Source: Candidatus Poribacteria bacterium (GTDB taxonomy: Bacteria > Poribacteria > WGA-4E > UBA9662). From it: a stretch of 64,000 nucleotides of DNA. Every line of letters starts with the position of its first letter. Position 1 is the first letter of the stretch. Of this stretch, positions 52,644 to 62,928 are shown piece after piece. The stretch is from contig DTUY01000218.1 in assembly GCA_012963885.1 (NCBI GenBank), positions 44,264-108,263 of the forward strand, in the 5' to 3' direction. The notes beneath the pieces were generated by a model. It saw only the letters and a program-made list of their open reading frames with translations, did not search any database and was not told the origin of the DNA. The translations under genes and the position numbers were made by a program.

Positions 52644-54986
52644 ATGTATGTGTCAAAGCTCTTTTTTTATGTTGCTACTTATCTTGTATACAGTATGTTT
52701 GTCGGTTCGGATATTATCGCTCCAGAGGTTAATCGGGAAGATAAATTAAACCAGCAGCAGGATACTCCCTTTATTGTTTATGCACGTGATTATATGCAAC
52801 CTTGTTTTGCTGATTATGTGCCCCATCGGGCTGAAATAGAAAGCTCATTTACTGTGGGGGTAGCTCAGAACGAGTATGAACCGATACAGGTAGGCATTTA
52901 TGTCCCGTCACAACGTAAATATCCTTTGAGAAACGTTAGCCTGACAATCCACAGTAACATACAGTATGAGATAGGGTGTTTGTATTATTTGGAAACTGCT
53001 CGTTCAAGACAACTTGACCAAGGTCAGGTCTATGAAGGAAGGCGACCCGCCATGCCTGTATACCTGATACCTAAAAATAGAATAAATAAAATCGAACCGG
53101 GTCGTTCCGCTGCTTTCTGGATTACATTCCATCCGGATGCTACTGTACAACCAGGGCAGTATGAAATACCGACAACCATCTCAGTTGAAGGCGAAAAACC
53201 AAGGACATTTTCTCTGCATCTAACAGTGCATTCTCTCATTTTGCCTCGCCCAGATGCGGCCTTTGGATGCTATTACAGAATCGACCGTATTGCTGGATGT
53301 GATGTGCCAGTGGAAATTGAGGTTCCTTATCGCGGCAGAAAATATCAAGAAATGTATGCTCTGGACATGGCCAAACATGGTCACAATACGGTACAAATCA
53401 CTTCATTCTTTCCCGGGTTTGGCACTGATAGCTACCAACAGTCTGGACGTGCCAAACCACCATCATGGTATCATCCCTGGTTGACGCTGATGGATGAATC
53501 CGATTTTACAGATGATGGTTTGATAGATCCCATCAGATTCATCGAAGAACAACTTGAAATTTATAAACAAGTGGGGTTAATCAGCCTAGATATTCCTATT
53601 TGGACTGTATCTGAGGGTAGTAGTAACAGGAAGGCTTTTGTTGCTGATACCCTGCGTCGAATAGTTATTGACAAAAAATATCCAGAGATATTGTTGTATC
53701 AGCGGGATGAACCTCCAGTTTGGCCCGATGAAACTTTTTCCAAGGAAGAAATTGAACATGTTAAACAGTTCAAGAAACTGGGAAATTGTCGCGGCGTTGC
53801 GGCCATGGGCGGATCTGCCGTTCTGGCTTGGGGACATCTGCATGATGTTTGGATTGTATATGGTGGCAGAATAACTCCGGAGATGGTTGCTGAAGCTGAA
53901 AGGCAAGGGGCAGAGGTCTGGACTTATCTCCACGATCTCCGTATTACCAATCCATTAGCACATCGCTACTTTGCCGGACTGTATACTTGGGGGTTGAGAT
54001 TAAACGGGAATCTGGTTTACTGTTATCAACATGGTGAGGTTGGTCAACCCCATCCTGTCTGGTTATCCGACCAGCATCGACCATCCAAAGAGCAAATTTT
54101 AGGCTTAGTTATACCCAGTCAAAATGGACCAATTCCTGGTGTGGGTTACGAAGGCCGACGAGAAGGGATCGACGATTATCGTTATTTGCAATTACTGGAG
54201 TCAAGAATAACAGTCGCGTCTTTAAACTCTCCGATTAGAAACGAAGCGGAAAAATGGTTGACAGAGCTGAGAGAGAGAATCGTTCAATCTGCGATTGATG
54301 GCAAGTTGTTTAACCACGTCACAGTTTGGGATTTAGATTGGCTAAATCCTAGCCCTGACCTATTCCCTCATGACTATTACCAGATCAGACAGAAAACCCT
54401 ACAGTACATCTCTCAGTTGGAGTATGTCTGCGAGGAAGATAGTACCGCGCAGATGCTTGGCTCAAGATCCTTTCCTGTTAGTGGGTTGGAAGGTACAGAT
54501 TATGAAGATGAAAGTATCACCACCTGTATTCAAGCAATCGAAAACGGGGCTGTTGAATCAAAGAGATCTGCTGCCTGTGCCTTAGCTCTACGGAACTTTG
54601 GAACGGAGGAGGCACTGGAAGCGTTGGTATTAATGCTTGACTTTCCTGACGTACGCATACCGGCAATTCGGGCCATTCGATCCATGGGGGTACAGGCTAT
54701 ATCAGCGATGCCTGCAGTCGGCCGGTTACTGCAAAATACAGATCCCTTTATTCGAGCGCATGCTTTGCTAACACTAGAAGCGATAGGAATGAAGGCGGCT
54801 GAAGGTCTCATTAGAGGTCTAAAAGATCCTTTTCCTATGAATGCTTATTTGGCTGCTGTTTGTTTGGGCAGACAAGGAGAAGTAGCTATTCAAGCTCTAC
54901 CTGCACTGCGTAATAATCTTAAATCTCCGATATATCTGATCCGTCAAGGGGCTAATAAAGCCATTCAGCAAATTGACAAAAAATAG
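52644..54986 (+). CDS. DUF4091-like glycoside-hydrolase-type protein with C-terminal HEAT repeats
   Basis: A 780-residue protein. A hydrophobic N-terminus is probably a signal peptide. Residues about 40-200 have an Ig-like fold (VGVAQNEYEPIQVGIYVPSQ). About 210-610 resembles a DUF4091/TIM-barrel glycosidase: LDMAKHGHNTVQITSFFPGF, then EILLYQRDEPPVWPDETFSK. The final 140 residues are HEAT-like helical repeats (AAEGLIRGLKDPFPMNAYLA, and PAIRAIRSMGVQAISAMPAV), unusual beside such an enzyme. Catalytic residues are not certain. No ribosome-binding site is clear. Confidence 0.75.
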   Translation: MYVSKLFFYVATYLVYSMFVGSDIIAPEVNREDKLNQQQDTPFIVYARDYMQPCFADYVPHRAEIESSFTVGVAQNEYEPIQVGIYVPSQRKYPLRNVSLTIHSNIQYEIGCLYYLETARSRQLDQGQVYEGRRPAMPVYLIPKNRINKIEPGRSAAFWITFHPDATVQPGQYEIPTTISVEGEKPRTFSLHLTVHSLILPRPDAAFGCYYRIDRIAGCDVPVEIEVPYRGRKYQEMYALDMAKHGHNTVQITSFFPGFGTDSYQQSGRAKPPSWYHPWLTLMDESDFTDDGLIDPIRFIEEQLEIYKQVGLISLDIPIWTVSEGSSNRKAFVADTLRRIVIDKKYPEILLYQRDEPPVWPDETFSKEEIEHVKQFKKLGNCRGVAAMGGSAVLAWGHLHDVWIVYGGRITPEMVAEAERQGAEVWTYLHDLRITNPLAHRYFAGLYTWGLRLNGNLVYCYQHGEVGQPHPVWLSDQHRPSKEQILGLVIPSQNGPIPGVGYEGRREGIDDYRYLQLLESRITVASLNSPIRNEAEKWLTELRERIVQSAIDGKLFNHVTVWDLDWLNPSPDLFPHDYYQIRQKTLQYISQLEYVCEEDSTAQMLGSRSFPVSGLEGTDYEDESITTCIQAIENGAVESKRSAACALALRNFGTEEALEALVLMLDFPDVRIPAIRAIRSMGVQAISAMPAVGRLLQNTDPFIRAHALLTLEAIGMKAAEGLIRGLKDPFPMNAYLAAVCLGRQGEVAIQALPALRNNLKSPIYLIRQGANKAIQQIDKK

Positions 54987-55183
54987 TAGCTACACTTCTA
55001 GAACCTAATGAAATCAAGACGGGATACTTGGTGAAAAACACTTGTTACCATATTTTAAAATATGTTACTTTCTCCCGTTTGTCTTAAGGATAAGTTGTCT
55101 AATATAAAGCAACATGGACTGGAAGTTTGGTTTTTATTAAATATGGTCGTCTGTATTCGCTTTTTTTTCATAAGTGTTAGAAG

Positions 55184-56827
55184 ATGAATTCGAGTATGAA
55201 TCAGTTCCTTGTTTTTTTATTTATCTGTGTGCTAGCTATGGTGATTTCGCCTTTAGCAATACCAGATTATGTCAACATTACAAAGCAAGCTGGAATAGAA
55301 TTTAAGCACAACAACGGTGCCTTTGGACAGAAGTATTTACCTGAAACAATGGGATCTGGATCTGCGTTCATTGATTACAATAAGGATGGATGGCAGGATA
55401 TAATTTTGGTTAATTGTAAGGATTGGCCTGGACATCCGACTGGAAACAATCAGACTATGGCACTCTATCGGAACGATGGTGATGGGAGTTTTACAGATCA
55501 GACGCAGTTAGCTAAATTAGATATAAAACTCTATGGGATGGGAATTTCGGTTGCTGATTATGATAATGATGGGCATCAAGATTTTTATTTGACTTGTCTT
55601 GGTATGGATCGGCTTTTCCAAAATCAGGGTGATGGTACATTTGTTGATGTGACTGAAAAATCAAATATCAGTAATCCATATTTTGGTACTAGTTGTGCCT
55701 GGTTTGATTATGATAAAGACGGGTACTTGGATCTCTACGTGGCTAACTATGTCGAATGGTCAGTTGAAACCGATTTGTTTTGTACACTTGATGGGACTAG
55801 TAAATCCTACTGCACTCCAGAATCCTACCGGGGACAACCGAGCAAGCTTTTCAGGAACAGGGGGGACGGGACATTTAGCGATGTATCTAAGATTGCAAGA
55901 ATCGCCGACCCAACCAGTAAATCACTTGGTGTCTGTACTTTTGATTATGATGGTGATGGATTGGTTGATGTTTTTGAAGCCAATGATACACAACCAAATA
56001 AACTCTATCGAAACAATGGTGATGGTACCTTCATTGAACAGGGAATGCTGGCTGGCATTGCTTATAACGAAGATGGCAAAGCCACAGGAGCGATGGGCGT
56101 TGATGCCGGTGACTATGATGGCAGTGGTACTGAGAGTCTGATAATTGGAAATTTTTCAAATGAAATGATTAACCTTTATCATAATGAAGGGGATTTTTTT
56201 ATCGATGATGCTCCAGTTGCCAATATTGGCATGGTCAGTCTTTTAACATTAACTTTTGGGTGTTTCTTTTTCGATTTTGACCTTGATGGGAAACTGGATA
56301 TTTTTACTGCCAATGGTCATCTTGAAAACGACATTAACCGCGTACAGAGTGAAGTTACCTATAAACAGTCTCCCCATCTTTTTCGTAACATCGGTAATGC
56401 TAAGTTTGTTGATGTAGCCAATCAAAACGCTGAGTTAATGGAACCAATTGTTGGTCGTGGCGCGGCTTACGGTGACATTGATAATGACGGCGATTGGGAT
56501 CTTATAGTTACCAACTGCAATGGTCGCCCACGACTTTTCCGCAATGATAGACAAGCATCACATAACTGGATCAAGATTAAACTGGTCGGAGAGAAATCAA
56601 ACCGTGACGGGATCGGATCAAAAATCATAGTCACAACTGAGTCAGGTTCCCAAGTACGCACATTGAGAAGCGGATCAAGTTATTGCTCGCAAAGCGAATT
56701 GTCAATAATCTTTGGCCTTGGTAATGATAGACAGATTCGTCAAATCGATATAAATTGGCCGAGTGGTCTGGTAACAAGCTTAACAGAGGTTGCGTTGAAT
56801 CAATCAATTACCATCAAAGAGAACTAA
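55184..56827 (+). CDS. Secreted FG-GAP/ASPIC-UnbV (CRTAC1-like) protein
   Basis: A 547-residue exported protein. The signal peptide ends near 26. Repeated calcium-binding loops (DYNKDGWQD, DYDNDGHQD, DYDKDGYLD, DYDGDGLVD, DFDLDGKLD, DIDNDGDWD) form a beta-propeller of VCBS/FG-GAP type. The C-terminus GIGSKIIVTTESGSQVRTLR, then IDINWPSGLV, is the ASPIC/UnbV domain. Known relatives are cell-surface or matrix-like proteins. Role unknown. Weak ribosome-binding site. Confidence 0.9.
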   Translation: MNSSMNQFLVFLFICVLAMVISPLAIPDYVNITKQAGIEFKHNNGAFGQKYLPETMGSGSAFIDYNKDGWQDIILVNCKDWPGHPTGNNQTMALYRNDGDGSFTDQTQLAKLDIKLYGMGISVADYDNDGHQDFYLTCLGMDRLFQNQGDGTFVDVTEKSNISNPYFGTSCAWFDYDKDGYLDLYVANYVEWSVETDLFCTLDGTSKSYCTPESYRGQPSKLFRNRGDGTFSDVSKIARIADPTSKSLGVCTFDYDGDGLVDVFEANDTQPNKLYRNNGDGTFIEQGMLAGIAYNEDGKATGAMGVDAGDYDGSGTESLIIGNFSNEMINLYHNEGDFFIDDAPVANIGMVSLLTLTFGCFFFDFDLDGKLDIFTANGHLENDINRVQSEVTYKQSPHLFRNIGNAKFVDVANQNAELMEPIVGRGAAYGDIDNDGDWDLIVTNCNGRPRLFRNDRQASHNWIKIKLVGEKSNRDGIGSKIIVTTESGSQVRTLRSGSSYCSQSELSIIFGLGNDRQIRQIDINWPSGLVTSLTEVALNQSITIKEN

Positions 56828-56898
56828 GGTCATGAAAACGGCAAAAACAGGTACGTTGCTGCTAATTTCAGCAAGTACTCAAAATTATTGGTAAGTAA

Positions 56899-57858
56899 AT
56901 GGAATCTTCAAGAAGAAGGACGGGGCTTGTTTATGATGAAAATTACCTTGAGCATGATACCGGTCATGGACATGTTGAACGGCCTGACCGGCTTAGGTCC
57001 TGTTTGCAATCTCTGAAACAATCGGATTTTTGGAATCAACTTCATCATATTGAGGCAACCCCAGCGACACTGGATCAACTCTGCTACGTGCATGATCGTG
57101 ACCATATTGATCGGGTGAAATTATACTGCCAACGAAAAATGCCGCTTGACTACGACACTCCGGTGTCGAAAAAATCTTTCGATATCGCACTTTTAGCTGC
57201 CGGTGGTGCGTTACGTGCCGTTGACCGAGTTATTGCCGGCGACGTTGATAATGCTTTTGCTCTTGTACGTCCACCGGGACATCATGCTACACCAAATCGG
57301 GCAATGGGATTCTGTTTGTTTAACAACGTGGCTATTGCGGCACGCTACCTCCAATCTGAACACGGTCTGAACAAGATTGCAGTAGTTGATTGGGATGTTC
57401 ATCATGGAAACGGCACTCAGGATATATTTTATGCGGATCCATCTGTTTTTTTCTTTTCCATCCATCAGCACCCGCTCTACCCCGGATCTGGTCTAGCCAA
57501 TGAGACCGGATTGGAAACAGCAACTGGTACGACATTGAACTGTCCGGTGTCTTCTCATAGCGATATTAATGATTATATACACATCTTTGAAGAGAGATTG
57601 GCACCCGAATTGATTGAATTTAATCCCGATTTTATGTTGGTTTCATCGGGTTTTGATGCGCATCAACTTGACCCATTATCAACCATCAATGTCACAGCAG
57701 AAGGATTTGGAAACTTAACTGGTATTCTTTTGTCAATTGCTGATCAAGTTTGTGGGGGAAGTGTCGTATCCGTTTTGGAAGGTGGTTATGATCTTTCCGG
57801 ACTATCTGAGTCCGTTGTGGCACATGTAAAACGTTTGATTAACTACGACATATTGTAG
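56899..57858 (+). CDS. Histone deacetylase-family protein (AcuC/AphA-like)
   Basis: A 319-residue zinc enzyme of the arginase/deacetylase fold. RPPGHHATPNRAMGFCLFNN, VVDWDVHHGNGTQDIF and SSGFDAHQLDPL hold the zinc ligands and catalytic His-His pair. Bacterial members deacetylate acetylpolyamines or acetyl-lysine. It is followed after 51 bases by an MqnD-like gene in the same direction. Confidence 0.92.
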   Translation: MESSRRRTGLVYDENYLEHDTGHGHVERPDRLRSCLQSLKQSDFWNQLHHIEATPATLDQLCYVHDRDHIDRVKLYCQRKMPLDYDTPVSKKSFDIALLAAGGALRAVDRVIAGDVDNAFALVRPPGHHATPNRAMGFCLFNNVAIAARYLQSEHGLNKIAVVDWDVHHGNGTQDIFYADPSVFFFSIHQHPLYPGSGLANETGLETATGTTLNCPVSSHSDINDYIHIFEERLAPELIEFNPDFMLVSSGFDAHQLDPLSTINVTAEGFGNLTGILLSIADQVCGGSVVSVLEGGYDLSGLSESVVAHVKRLINYDIL

Positions 57859-57909
57859 TACAATATCCGTCTATATGTATGGTAGCTTGAATAGAAAGGA
57901 CAATTGATT

Positions 57910-58749
57910 ATGGAGCAGATCAGGATTGGACACAGTCCGGATTCTGATGACGCTTTTATGTTTTACGCGCTGGCGAAGAAACTAATTCCGACCGATGGGT
58001 TCGAAGTTGTGCATGTCATTGAAGACATTGAATCGTTGAACAAACGCGCGTTGAACTCGGAACTCGAAGTCACCGCTATTTCCATACATGCTTACGCTTA
58101 CGTGTCACAGGATTATGCCTTGATGCCCTGTGGGGCAAGTATTGGGGATCGATATGGTCCGATCGTGGTCTCAACATCTCCAATTGATCTGCATAATCTG
58201 TCAGGCAAAAGAATAGCTATTCCTGGTACGATGACAACCGCCTATTTAACGCTTCGGTTGTTTGAACCAGATTTCATTCCTGAGGTTGTCCCGTTCGACC
58301 AGATTCTCGATCATGTAAAACAGGGGAAATCAGATGCTGGGCTAATCATTCATGAAGGTCAATTGACATATCAGAGTCAGGGATTTCACAAAGTTATAGA
58401 CTTAGGAGAATGGTGGTATCAGGAAACTGATCTGCCCTTACCATTGGGAGCGAACGTAATTCGTCGAGACCTTGGTCCGGAGAAGATTAAGAAAATCACA
58501 TCTTTGCTGAGACAGAGCATTCAATATTCTCTGTCCCACCGTCAAGAGGGATTGGAATACGCAATGGTTTACGCGCGCGATATGGAATCCGATTCCACTC
58601 TAGCGGATCGTTTTGTTAGTATGTATGTAAACGATTATACGCTAGATTATGGACAGAAAGGTCGAGCGGGTGTCCACGAATTATTAAATCGCGGTTATCA
58701 GTCTGGCGTAATTACATCGCTAGCTGATATTGATTTTGTAGAACTTTAA
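57910..58749 (+). CDS. MqnD/menaquinone-biosynthesis-like protein
   Basis: A 279-residue periplasmic-binding-protein-like fold of the MqnA/MqnD family. The N-terminal HSPDSDDAFMFYALAKKLIP block, then ELEVTAISIHAYAYV and GPIVVSTSPIDL, are family features. MqnD makes 1,4-dihydroxy-6-naphthoate in the futalosine route to menaquinone, but the family also has members of unknown role, so I do not assign a symbol. ATG at 57910 follows AAAGGA by 9 bases; the longer frame at 57904 starts with TTG. Confidence 0.75.
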   Translation: MEQIRIGHSPDSDDAFMFYALAKKLIPTDGFEVVHVIEDIESLNKRALNSELEVTAISIHAYAYVSQDYALMPCGASIGDRYGPIVVSTSPIDLHNLSGKRIAIPGTMTTAYLTLRLFEPDFIPEVVPFDQILDHVKQGKSDAGLIIHEGQLTYQSQGFHKVIDLGEWWYQETDLPLPLGANVIRRDLGPEKIKKITSLLRQSIQYSLSHRQEGLEYAMVYARDMESDSTLADRFVSMYVNDYTLDYGQKGRAGVHELLNRGYQSGVITSLADIDFVEL

Positions 58750-58761
58750 TGATTTAGATCA

Positions 58762-58959
58762 ATGCAACGCAAAAAGAAACAAGAAGAGCGGAATAGATCT
58801 TTCCTCGGTGTTACTTTCAGTTGTTGTAAAGTCTATACACGAATTCATATCAATAGAAAAAGAGACGCTTATGTTGGTTGGTGTCCCAAGTGTTGCAGAA
58901 AAGCTGAGGTTAAAATTTCACCTTATGGAACCAAATCCAGGTTTTTCAGTGCTAACTGA
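58762..58959 (+). CDS. Small Cys-rich zinc-ribbon-like protein, 65 aa
   Basis: Only 12 bases after the previous gene. It is basic and contains GVTFSCCKVYTRIHINR, GWCPKCCRKAEV and SPYGTKSRFF. From memory, many Planctomycetes and related bacteria have a similar small protein with this CC, C-x-x-C and G-G-T-x-x-R-F-F order. The pattern suggests one metal-binding site. Its role is unknown. No ribosome-binding site is visible, so translation may be coupled. Confidence 0.65.
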   Translation: MQRKKKQEERNRSFLGVTFSCCKVYTRIHINRKRDAYVGWCPKCCRKAEVKISPYGTKSRFFSAN

Positions 58960-59095
58960 CTTCATCTTTGGTCATCAACCTAATTAATTGCAAGCATTCT
59001 TGATTGTAATTAATCAGGTATTCTGTCGTTTCGACTGAGGAATTGACACTCTAGAATGAGTCTTGTTTTGATCTTTTTAGTTGAGGAGAGGATTC

Positions 59096-60016
59096 TTGAA
59101 GGTACGTTTTTGGGGAGTACGTGGTTCAATCCCTTCACCAGGACCAGAAACAGTTCGCTATGGTGGTGATACAACTTGCATAGAGATGAGAGTTGGTACG
59201 GAAACTATCATATTTGATGCAGGTTCCGGCATCCGCCCATTGGGACTGAAACTGCTTGGTGAGGCTCAAGGCGCGCCTATCAAAGCACATCTGTTTATAA
59301 CCCACACTCATTGGGACCATATTCAAGGGTTCCCGTTTTTTGTCCCTGCTTTTATTCCAAATAATCATATCATGATTTATGGTGCCGACCATGAAACGAT
59401 GACGCTTCCAGAACTCTTCTCTGGACAAATGGAAAAAGGGTACTTTCCCATTCCAATTGCGGCCATGGAAGCAGAACTCGAATTTATTCCAATATCTGAA
59501 GAGACGCTTAGAATTGGTGATATTGAAATTTCATCTATGTTTGTCAACCATCCAAGTATGGCATTCGCCTACCGTGTAGATTGCAATGGGCGTTCTTTTG
59601 TCTTTGGCGGGGACCATGAGCCATATAACAACATGTTATCATATAGCAAAATAGCGTACCAAGTCGACGGAAAACAGTTGGATATTGAAGAAAATGGGAA
59701 AGAAAAATTTTCTAAGAAACTGGATGAAAAATTAGCATCCTTTTGTCAAGATGCTGATTTGCTTGTTTTTGATACTGCCTATACCTTGGACTTATATCAG
59801 CAACGAGAAGGGTGGGGGCATTCTTACCCGGAGTATGCAGTTCATATTGCCAAGATGGCAGGGATAAAACGACTCGCTCTCACTCATCATGATCCAACTG
59901 ACACCGACGAGAAGGTGGACGCAAAAGTAGAAAATACCCGCCAGTTTATCAAAGCATCCAATTTGAGCATTGAATGTTTCGCCGCGCAAGTTGCGCTTGA
60001 AGTAAGCATTGAGTAA
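59096..60016 (+). CDS. Metallo-beta-lactamase-fold hydrolase
   Basis: A 306-residue enzyme with the zinc motif THTHWDHIQG and further ligands FGGDHE and H-H-D-P near the end. FWGVRGSIPSPGPETVRYGG is a typical start for a MBL group often annotated as phosphodiesterase or phosphonate-related. The reading frame begins with TTG at 59096, preceded by GAGGAGAGG; a TTG at 59081 lies before that site and is unlikely. It is convergent with hslU, 28 bases apart. Confidence 0.9.
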   Translation: MKVRFWGVRGSIPSPGPETVRYGGDTTCIEMRVGTETIIFDAGSGIRPLGLKLLGEAQGAPIKAHLFITHTHWDHIQGFPFFVPAFIPNNHIMIYGADHETMTLPELFSGQMEKGYFPIPIAAMEAELEFIPISEETLRIGDIEISSMFVNHPSMAFAYRVDCNGRSFVFGGDHEPYNNMLSYSKIAYQVDGKQLDIEENGKEKFSKKLDEKLASFCQDADLLVFDTAYTLDLYQQREGWGHSYPEYAVHIAKMAGIKRLALTHHDPTDTDEKVDAKVENTRQFIKASNLSIECFAAQVALEVSIE

Positions 60017-60044
60017 CCTGCCTGACTTTTAGCAAAATTTCTTA

Positions 60045-61598
60045 TCACAGAATGTATTTGCTCAAATCCTGATCTTTGACAATATCTGATAACTCTTGGT
60101 CTACGTATTCTGACGAAATGGTAATTTCTTGGCTCTCAAGATCGGGTGCCTCAAACGAGATGTTCTCAAAGAGCTTTTCCATAATTGTATGCAGTCGACG
60201 TGCGCCAATATCCTCGATAGATTCATTGACCTGAAAAGCTAACTCAGAAATACTCTTTATTGCATCATCCGTCATTTCAATCTTAATCCCTTCTGTTTGC
60301 ATCATCGCGATATATTGTTTTGTCAACGCGTTTTTAGGTTCGGTTAGAATACGTTTCAGATCTGATTGGTCTAGGCTTTTTAGTTCAACACGAATTGGGA
60401 ATCGCCCCTGTAACTCGGGAATCATGTCCGAAGGTTTTGCTGAGTGAAATGCCCCTGCTGCAATAAAGAGGATATGGTCCGTCTTTACCATTCCGTGTTT
60501 AGTCATTACATTGCAGCCTTCAACAATCGGCAATATGTCGCGCTGGACTCCCTCACGAGAAACATCTGGACCGGATGCTGACGAAGATTCACGACCAGCA
60601 ATCTTATCGATTTCATCCAGAAAAACAATACCTGAATTTTCGACTCGGCCAATTGCTTCACTGACAACTTTGTCCATATCAATTAGTTTTTCAGCTTCTT
60701 CTTGAATCAGGATCTCGCGTGCTTCAGTAACAGTCACAAGTCGTTTTTTGGTCTGTTTCGGCATCATACTTCCGAAGACGTCTTTAAAATTGATGTCCAT
60801 TTCTTCGATACCACTGGGAGAAAAGATCTCAATGAATGGCATCGTTCGGTTTTTTACGTCAATTTCGATCGGTTTATCTTCGAACTTGCCATCTTTCAGC
60901 ATCCGACGAAATTTCTCTCGCGTTCGAGAATACCTTTCGTGTTCTGGATTCGCCTTTATTTCCTGCTGACCTGAATCCAGCCTGGCATTTTCGTTTTGAT
61001 TCTCTTCTTCTATCAGAAAATCACCGATCTGGATTTCAAATTGAATTTCGTCATCATTCTGATCCTCTTCTACAGATTGATCTTCTGTTTCTACAGATTG
61101 ATCTTCTGTTTTCTCCTCAACTTCCTCTTTTTTATCCGGGCGTGCGGGTGGCGGTGGTATCAGAAAATCCAGTATACGCTCTTCAACCAGTTCAATTGCC
61201 TTTTCTCTTACTGTTTCAGCCTGTTCGGCTTTTACCATGTTAATTGATAGATCGCTAAGATCACGGATCATTGATTCAACATCACGACCAACATAACCAA
61301 CTTCTGTGTACTTTGAGGCTTCGACCTTTATAAAAGGTGCATCGACCAACCGAGCTAACCTCCGAGCAATCTCTGTCTTTCCAACACCTGTTGATCCGAT
61401 CATAATGATGTTTTTGGGAGCGACTTCATCTTGCATGTCGTCCTCTAGCATTTGACGACGTATTCGGTTACGAAGTGCAATTGCCACTGAACGCTTGGCT
61501 TCGTCCTGCCCGATAATATATTTATCTAATTCCTCAACGATTTGTTTGGGTGTAAGTGTTTCTAGTAACTTGTTCTGAGAAGGTGAAGGTTTACTCAT
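60045..61598 (-). CDS. hslU: ATP-dependent protease ATPase subunit HslU
   Basis: The AAA+ unfoldase that feeds the HslV peptidase. The Walker A motif GSTGVGKT is at residues 68-75, the Walker B motif [11 protein letters not shown] is near 320, and [20 protein letters not shown] is the pore loop. At 517 residues it is longer than the usual 440-470, because the insertion (I) domain contains an acidic stretch ([20 protein letters not shown] and more) partly made from a 21-bp tandem duplication. The order hslV-hslU on one strand with 36 bases between is normal. Confidence 0.95.
   Translation of the reverse strand: MSKPSPSQNKLLETLTPKQIVEELDKYIIGQDEAKRSVAIALRNRIRRQMLEDDMQDEVAPKNIIMIGSTGVGKTEIARRLARLVDAPFIKVEASKYTEVGYVGRDVESMIRDLSDLSINMVKAEQAETVREKAIELVEERILDFLIPPPPARPDKKEEVEEKTEDQSVETEDQSVEEDQNDDEIQFEIQIGDFLIEEENQNENARLDSGQQEIKANPEHERYSRTREKFRRMLKDGKFEDKPIEIDVKNRTMPFIEIFSPSGIEEMDINFKDVFGSMMPKQTKKRLVTVTEAREILIQEEAEKLIDMDKVVSEAIGRVENSGIVFLDEIDKIAGRESSSASGPDVSREGVQRDILPIVEGCNVMTKHGMVKTDHILFIAAGAFHSAKPSDMIPELQGRFPIRVELKSLDQSDLKRILTEPKNALTKQYIAMMQTEGIKIEMTDDAIKSISELAFQVNESIEDIGARRLHTIMEKLFENISFEAPDLESQEITISSEYVDQELSDIVKDQDLSKYIL
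61070..61111. repeat. Two-copy 21-bp direct tandem repeat in hslU
   Basis: Bases 61070-61090 and 61091-61111 are identical (plus strand ctacagattgatcttctg and three Ts). The unit is seven codons, so the frame is kept, and it encodes T-E-D-Q-S-V-E twice in the acidic insert. A recent slippage duplication is likely. Confidence 0.9.
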
Positions 61599-61634
61599 AA
61601 CCTACACGAACCTCCAATTCACCTATGATTTGGG

Positions 61635-62165
61635 TTATTTTGTTAATTTTTCAATCTCAATCTGATTATTGGTATAGATGCAAATTTCACTTGCAATCTT
61701 GAGCGATTCGGACACAATTTCAACTGCGCTCAATTCTGAATGTTGTATTAAAGATCTGGCTGAGGCTAGAGCAATATCCCCACCGGATCCGATTGCCAAA
61801 ACCCCATCATCTGGCATAATGAGATCCCCATTACCGGAAATTAAATAGGAAGTATCAGCATCAGCGGCGATCATCAAAGCCTCCATACGTCTGAGGATGC
61901 GATCTGTCCGCCATTCCTTGGCAAGTTCATGCGCTGCTCTTTGAAGATGCCTGTGCTGCTCTAGTTTATTTTCTAGCATTTCGTATAGTGTAAGTCCATC
62001 CGCAGCTGACCCTGCAAAACCAATCAGCACACGATCGTCGTAGATTTTTCGGATTTTTTTAGCTCCATGTTTAACGATAGTATCACCGAGCGTTACTTGC
62101 CCGTCACCACCAATAGCAACACCACCATTTCTTCTAACGGTGATAATTGTTGTTGATTTAATCAT
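61635..62165 (-). CDS. hslV: ATP-dependent protease peptidase subunit HslV
   Basis: A 176-residue threonine peptidase of the HslUV proteasome-like complex, in the cytosol. The catalytic block is [20 protein letters not shown]. The active N-terminal Thr is at residue 5 from this ATG, so a tetrapeptide (M-I-K-S) would have to be removed. [20 protein letters not shown] and [14 protein letters not shown] are family features. AAGGAAG precedes ATG at 62165. The longer frame from 62204 overlaps the previous gene. Confidence 0.92.
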   Translation of the reverse strand: MIKSTTIITVRRNGGVAIGGDGQVTLGDTIVKHGAKKIRKIYDDRVLIGFAGSAADGLTLYEMLENKLEQHRHLQRAAHELAKEWRTDRILRRMEALMIAADADTSYLISGNGDLIMPDDGVLAIGSGGDIALASARSLIQHSELSAVEIVSESLKIASEICIYTNNQIEIEKLTK

Positions 62166-62193
62166 CTTCTTCCTTCTGTATGATCTCTTTATT

Positions 62194-62928
62194 CTAGCGT
62201 CCAATGCCTAATCGATCAGCATGCCAACTTGGAAGCCCTTCTTTACGGATTTGGTCCTGCGCGCTACGAATATCGTACTCAATTCGTTTCCAGTAGATCA
62301 CTTTTTCATCGGTATCAAGAATTGCGATACTTGCACGTGAGTCGAGGTCTCGCGGTTGACCAACTGCTCCAGGGTTGATCAGGTACCGCTTTTTCTTTGA
62401 AAGAGGATAGTAAAAATCACTCTCTGGATAAAGTGTTGAAACTTTAGTGTCGATCGAATGCATCACCGCAATATGCGTGCGTGCAAACAGAGTAATCCAA
62501 TTCTTGAATTTCCGAAATTCCCTTTTTACATCTCTTCGGCTTAAGATGTAAAAATCTTTGCTATGAGGGCTACCGTGCGTAATCTCAATACCGTCTTCAA
62601 TCTTCATCAATCCGTTATTAAATGTGCCTAAGTATTCTTTGTTGCCGGACGTAACCTGTTGTCGAGTCCATAAAATGCTGTAGCGTGCATGCGTCTGGAA
62701 ATCGATTGCCGGCGCGTTATCAACAACAATCCGATCATGGGTTCCACAAACCGCAACGTGCAATTTGATCGTTCTCAATAATTCAATAGTTTCATTCGGT
62801 TGTGCACCATACCCAACAAGATCCCCCAAAAAAAGGGATTGATCAACCCTTTCTTGCTTTAGTACAGATAAAATGGCTTTTAAGGCCTCAAGATTCGCGT
62901 GAACATCAGCAAAAACGAAGTAACGCAT
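62194..62928 (-). CDS. Metallophosphoesterase (YfcE/MJ0936-like)
   Basis: A 244-residue calcineurin-like phosphoesterase. [11 protein letters not shown] has the D-x-H motif, [10 protein letters not shown] the G-D motif, CGTHDRI the usual G-N-H-D as G-T-H-D, and ITHGSP a later His. It should hydrolyse phosphomono- or diesters with two metal ions. The gene ends 28 bases before the hslV start and may be co-transcribed. Confidence 0.88.
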   Translation of the reverse strand: MRYFVFADVHANLEALKAILSVLKQERVDQSLFLGDLVGYGAQPNETIELLRTIKLHVAVCGTHDRIVVDNAPAIDFQTHARYSILWTRQQVTSGNKEYLGTFNNGLMKIEDGIEITHGSPHSKDFYILSRRDVKREFRKFKNWITLFARTHIAVMHSIDTKVSTLYPESDFYYPLSKKKRYLINPGAVGQPRDLDSRASIAILDTDEKVIYWKRIEYDIRSAQDQIRKEGLPSWHADRLGIGR

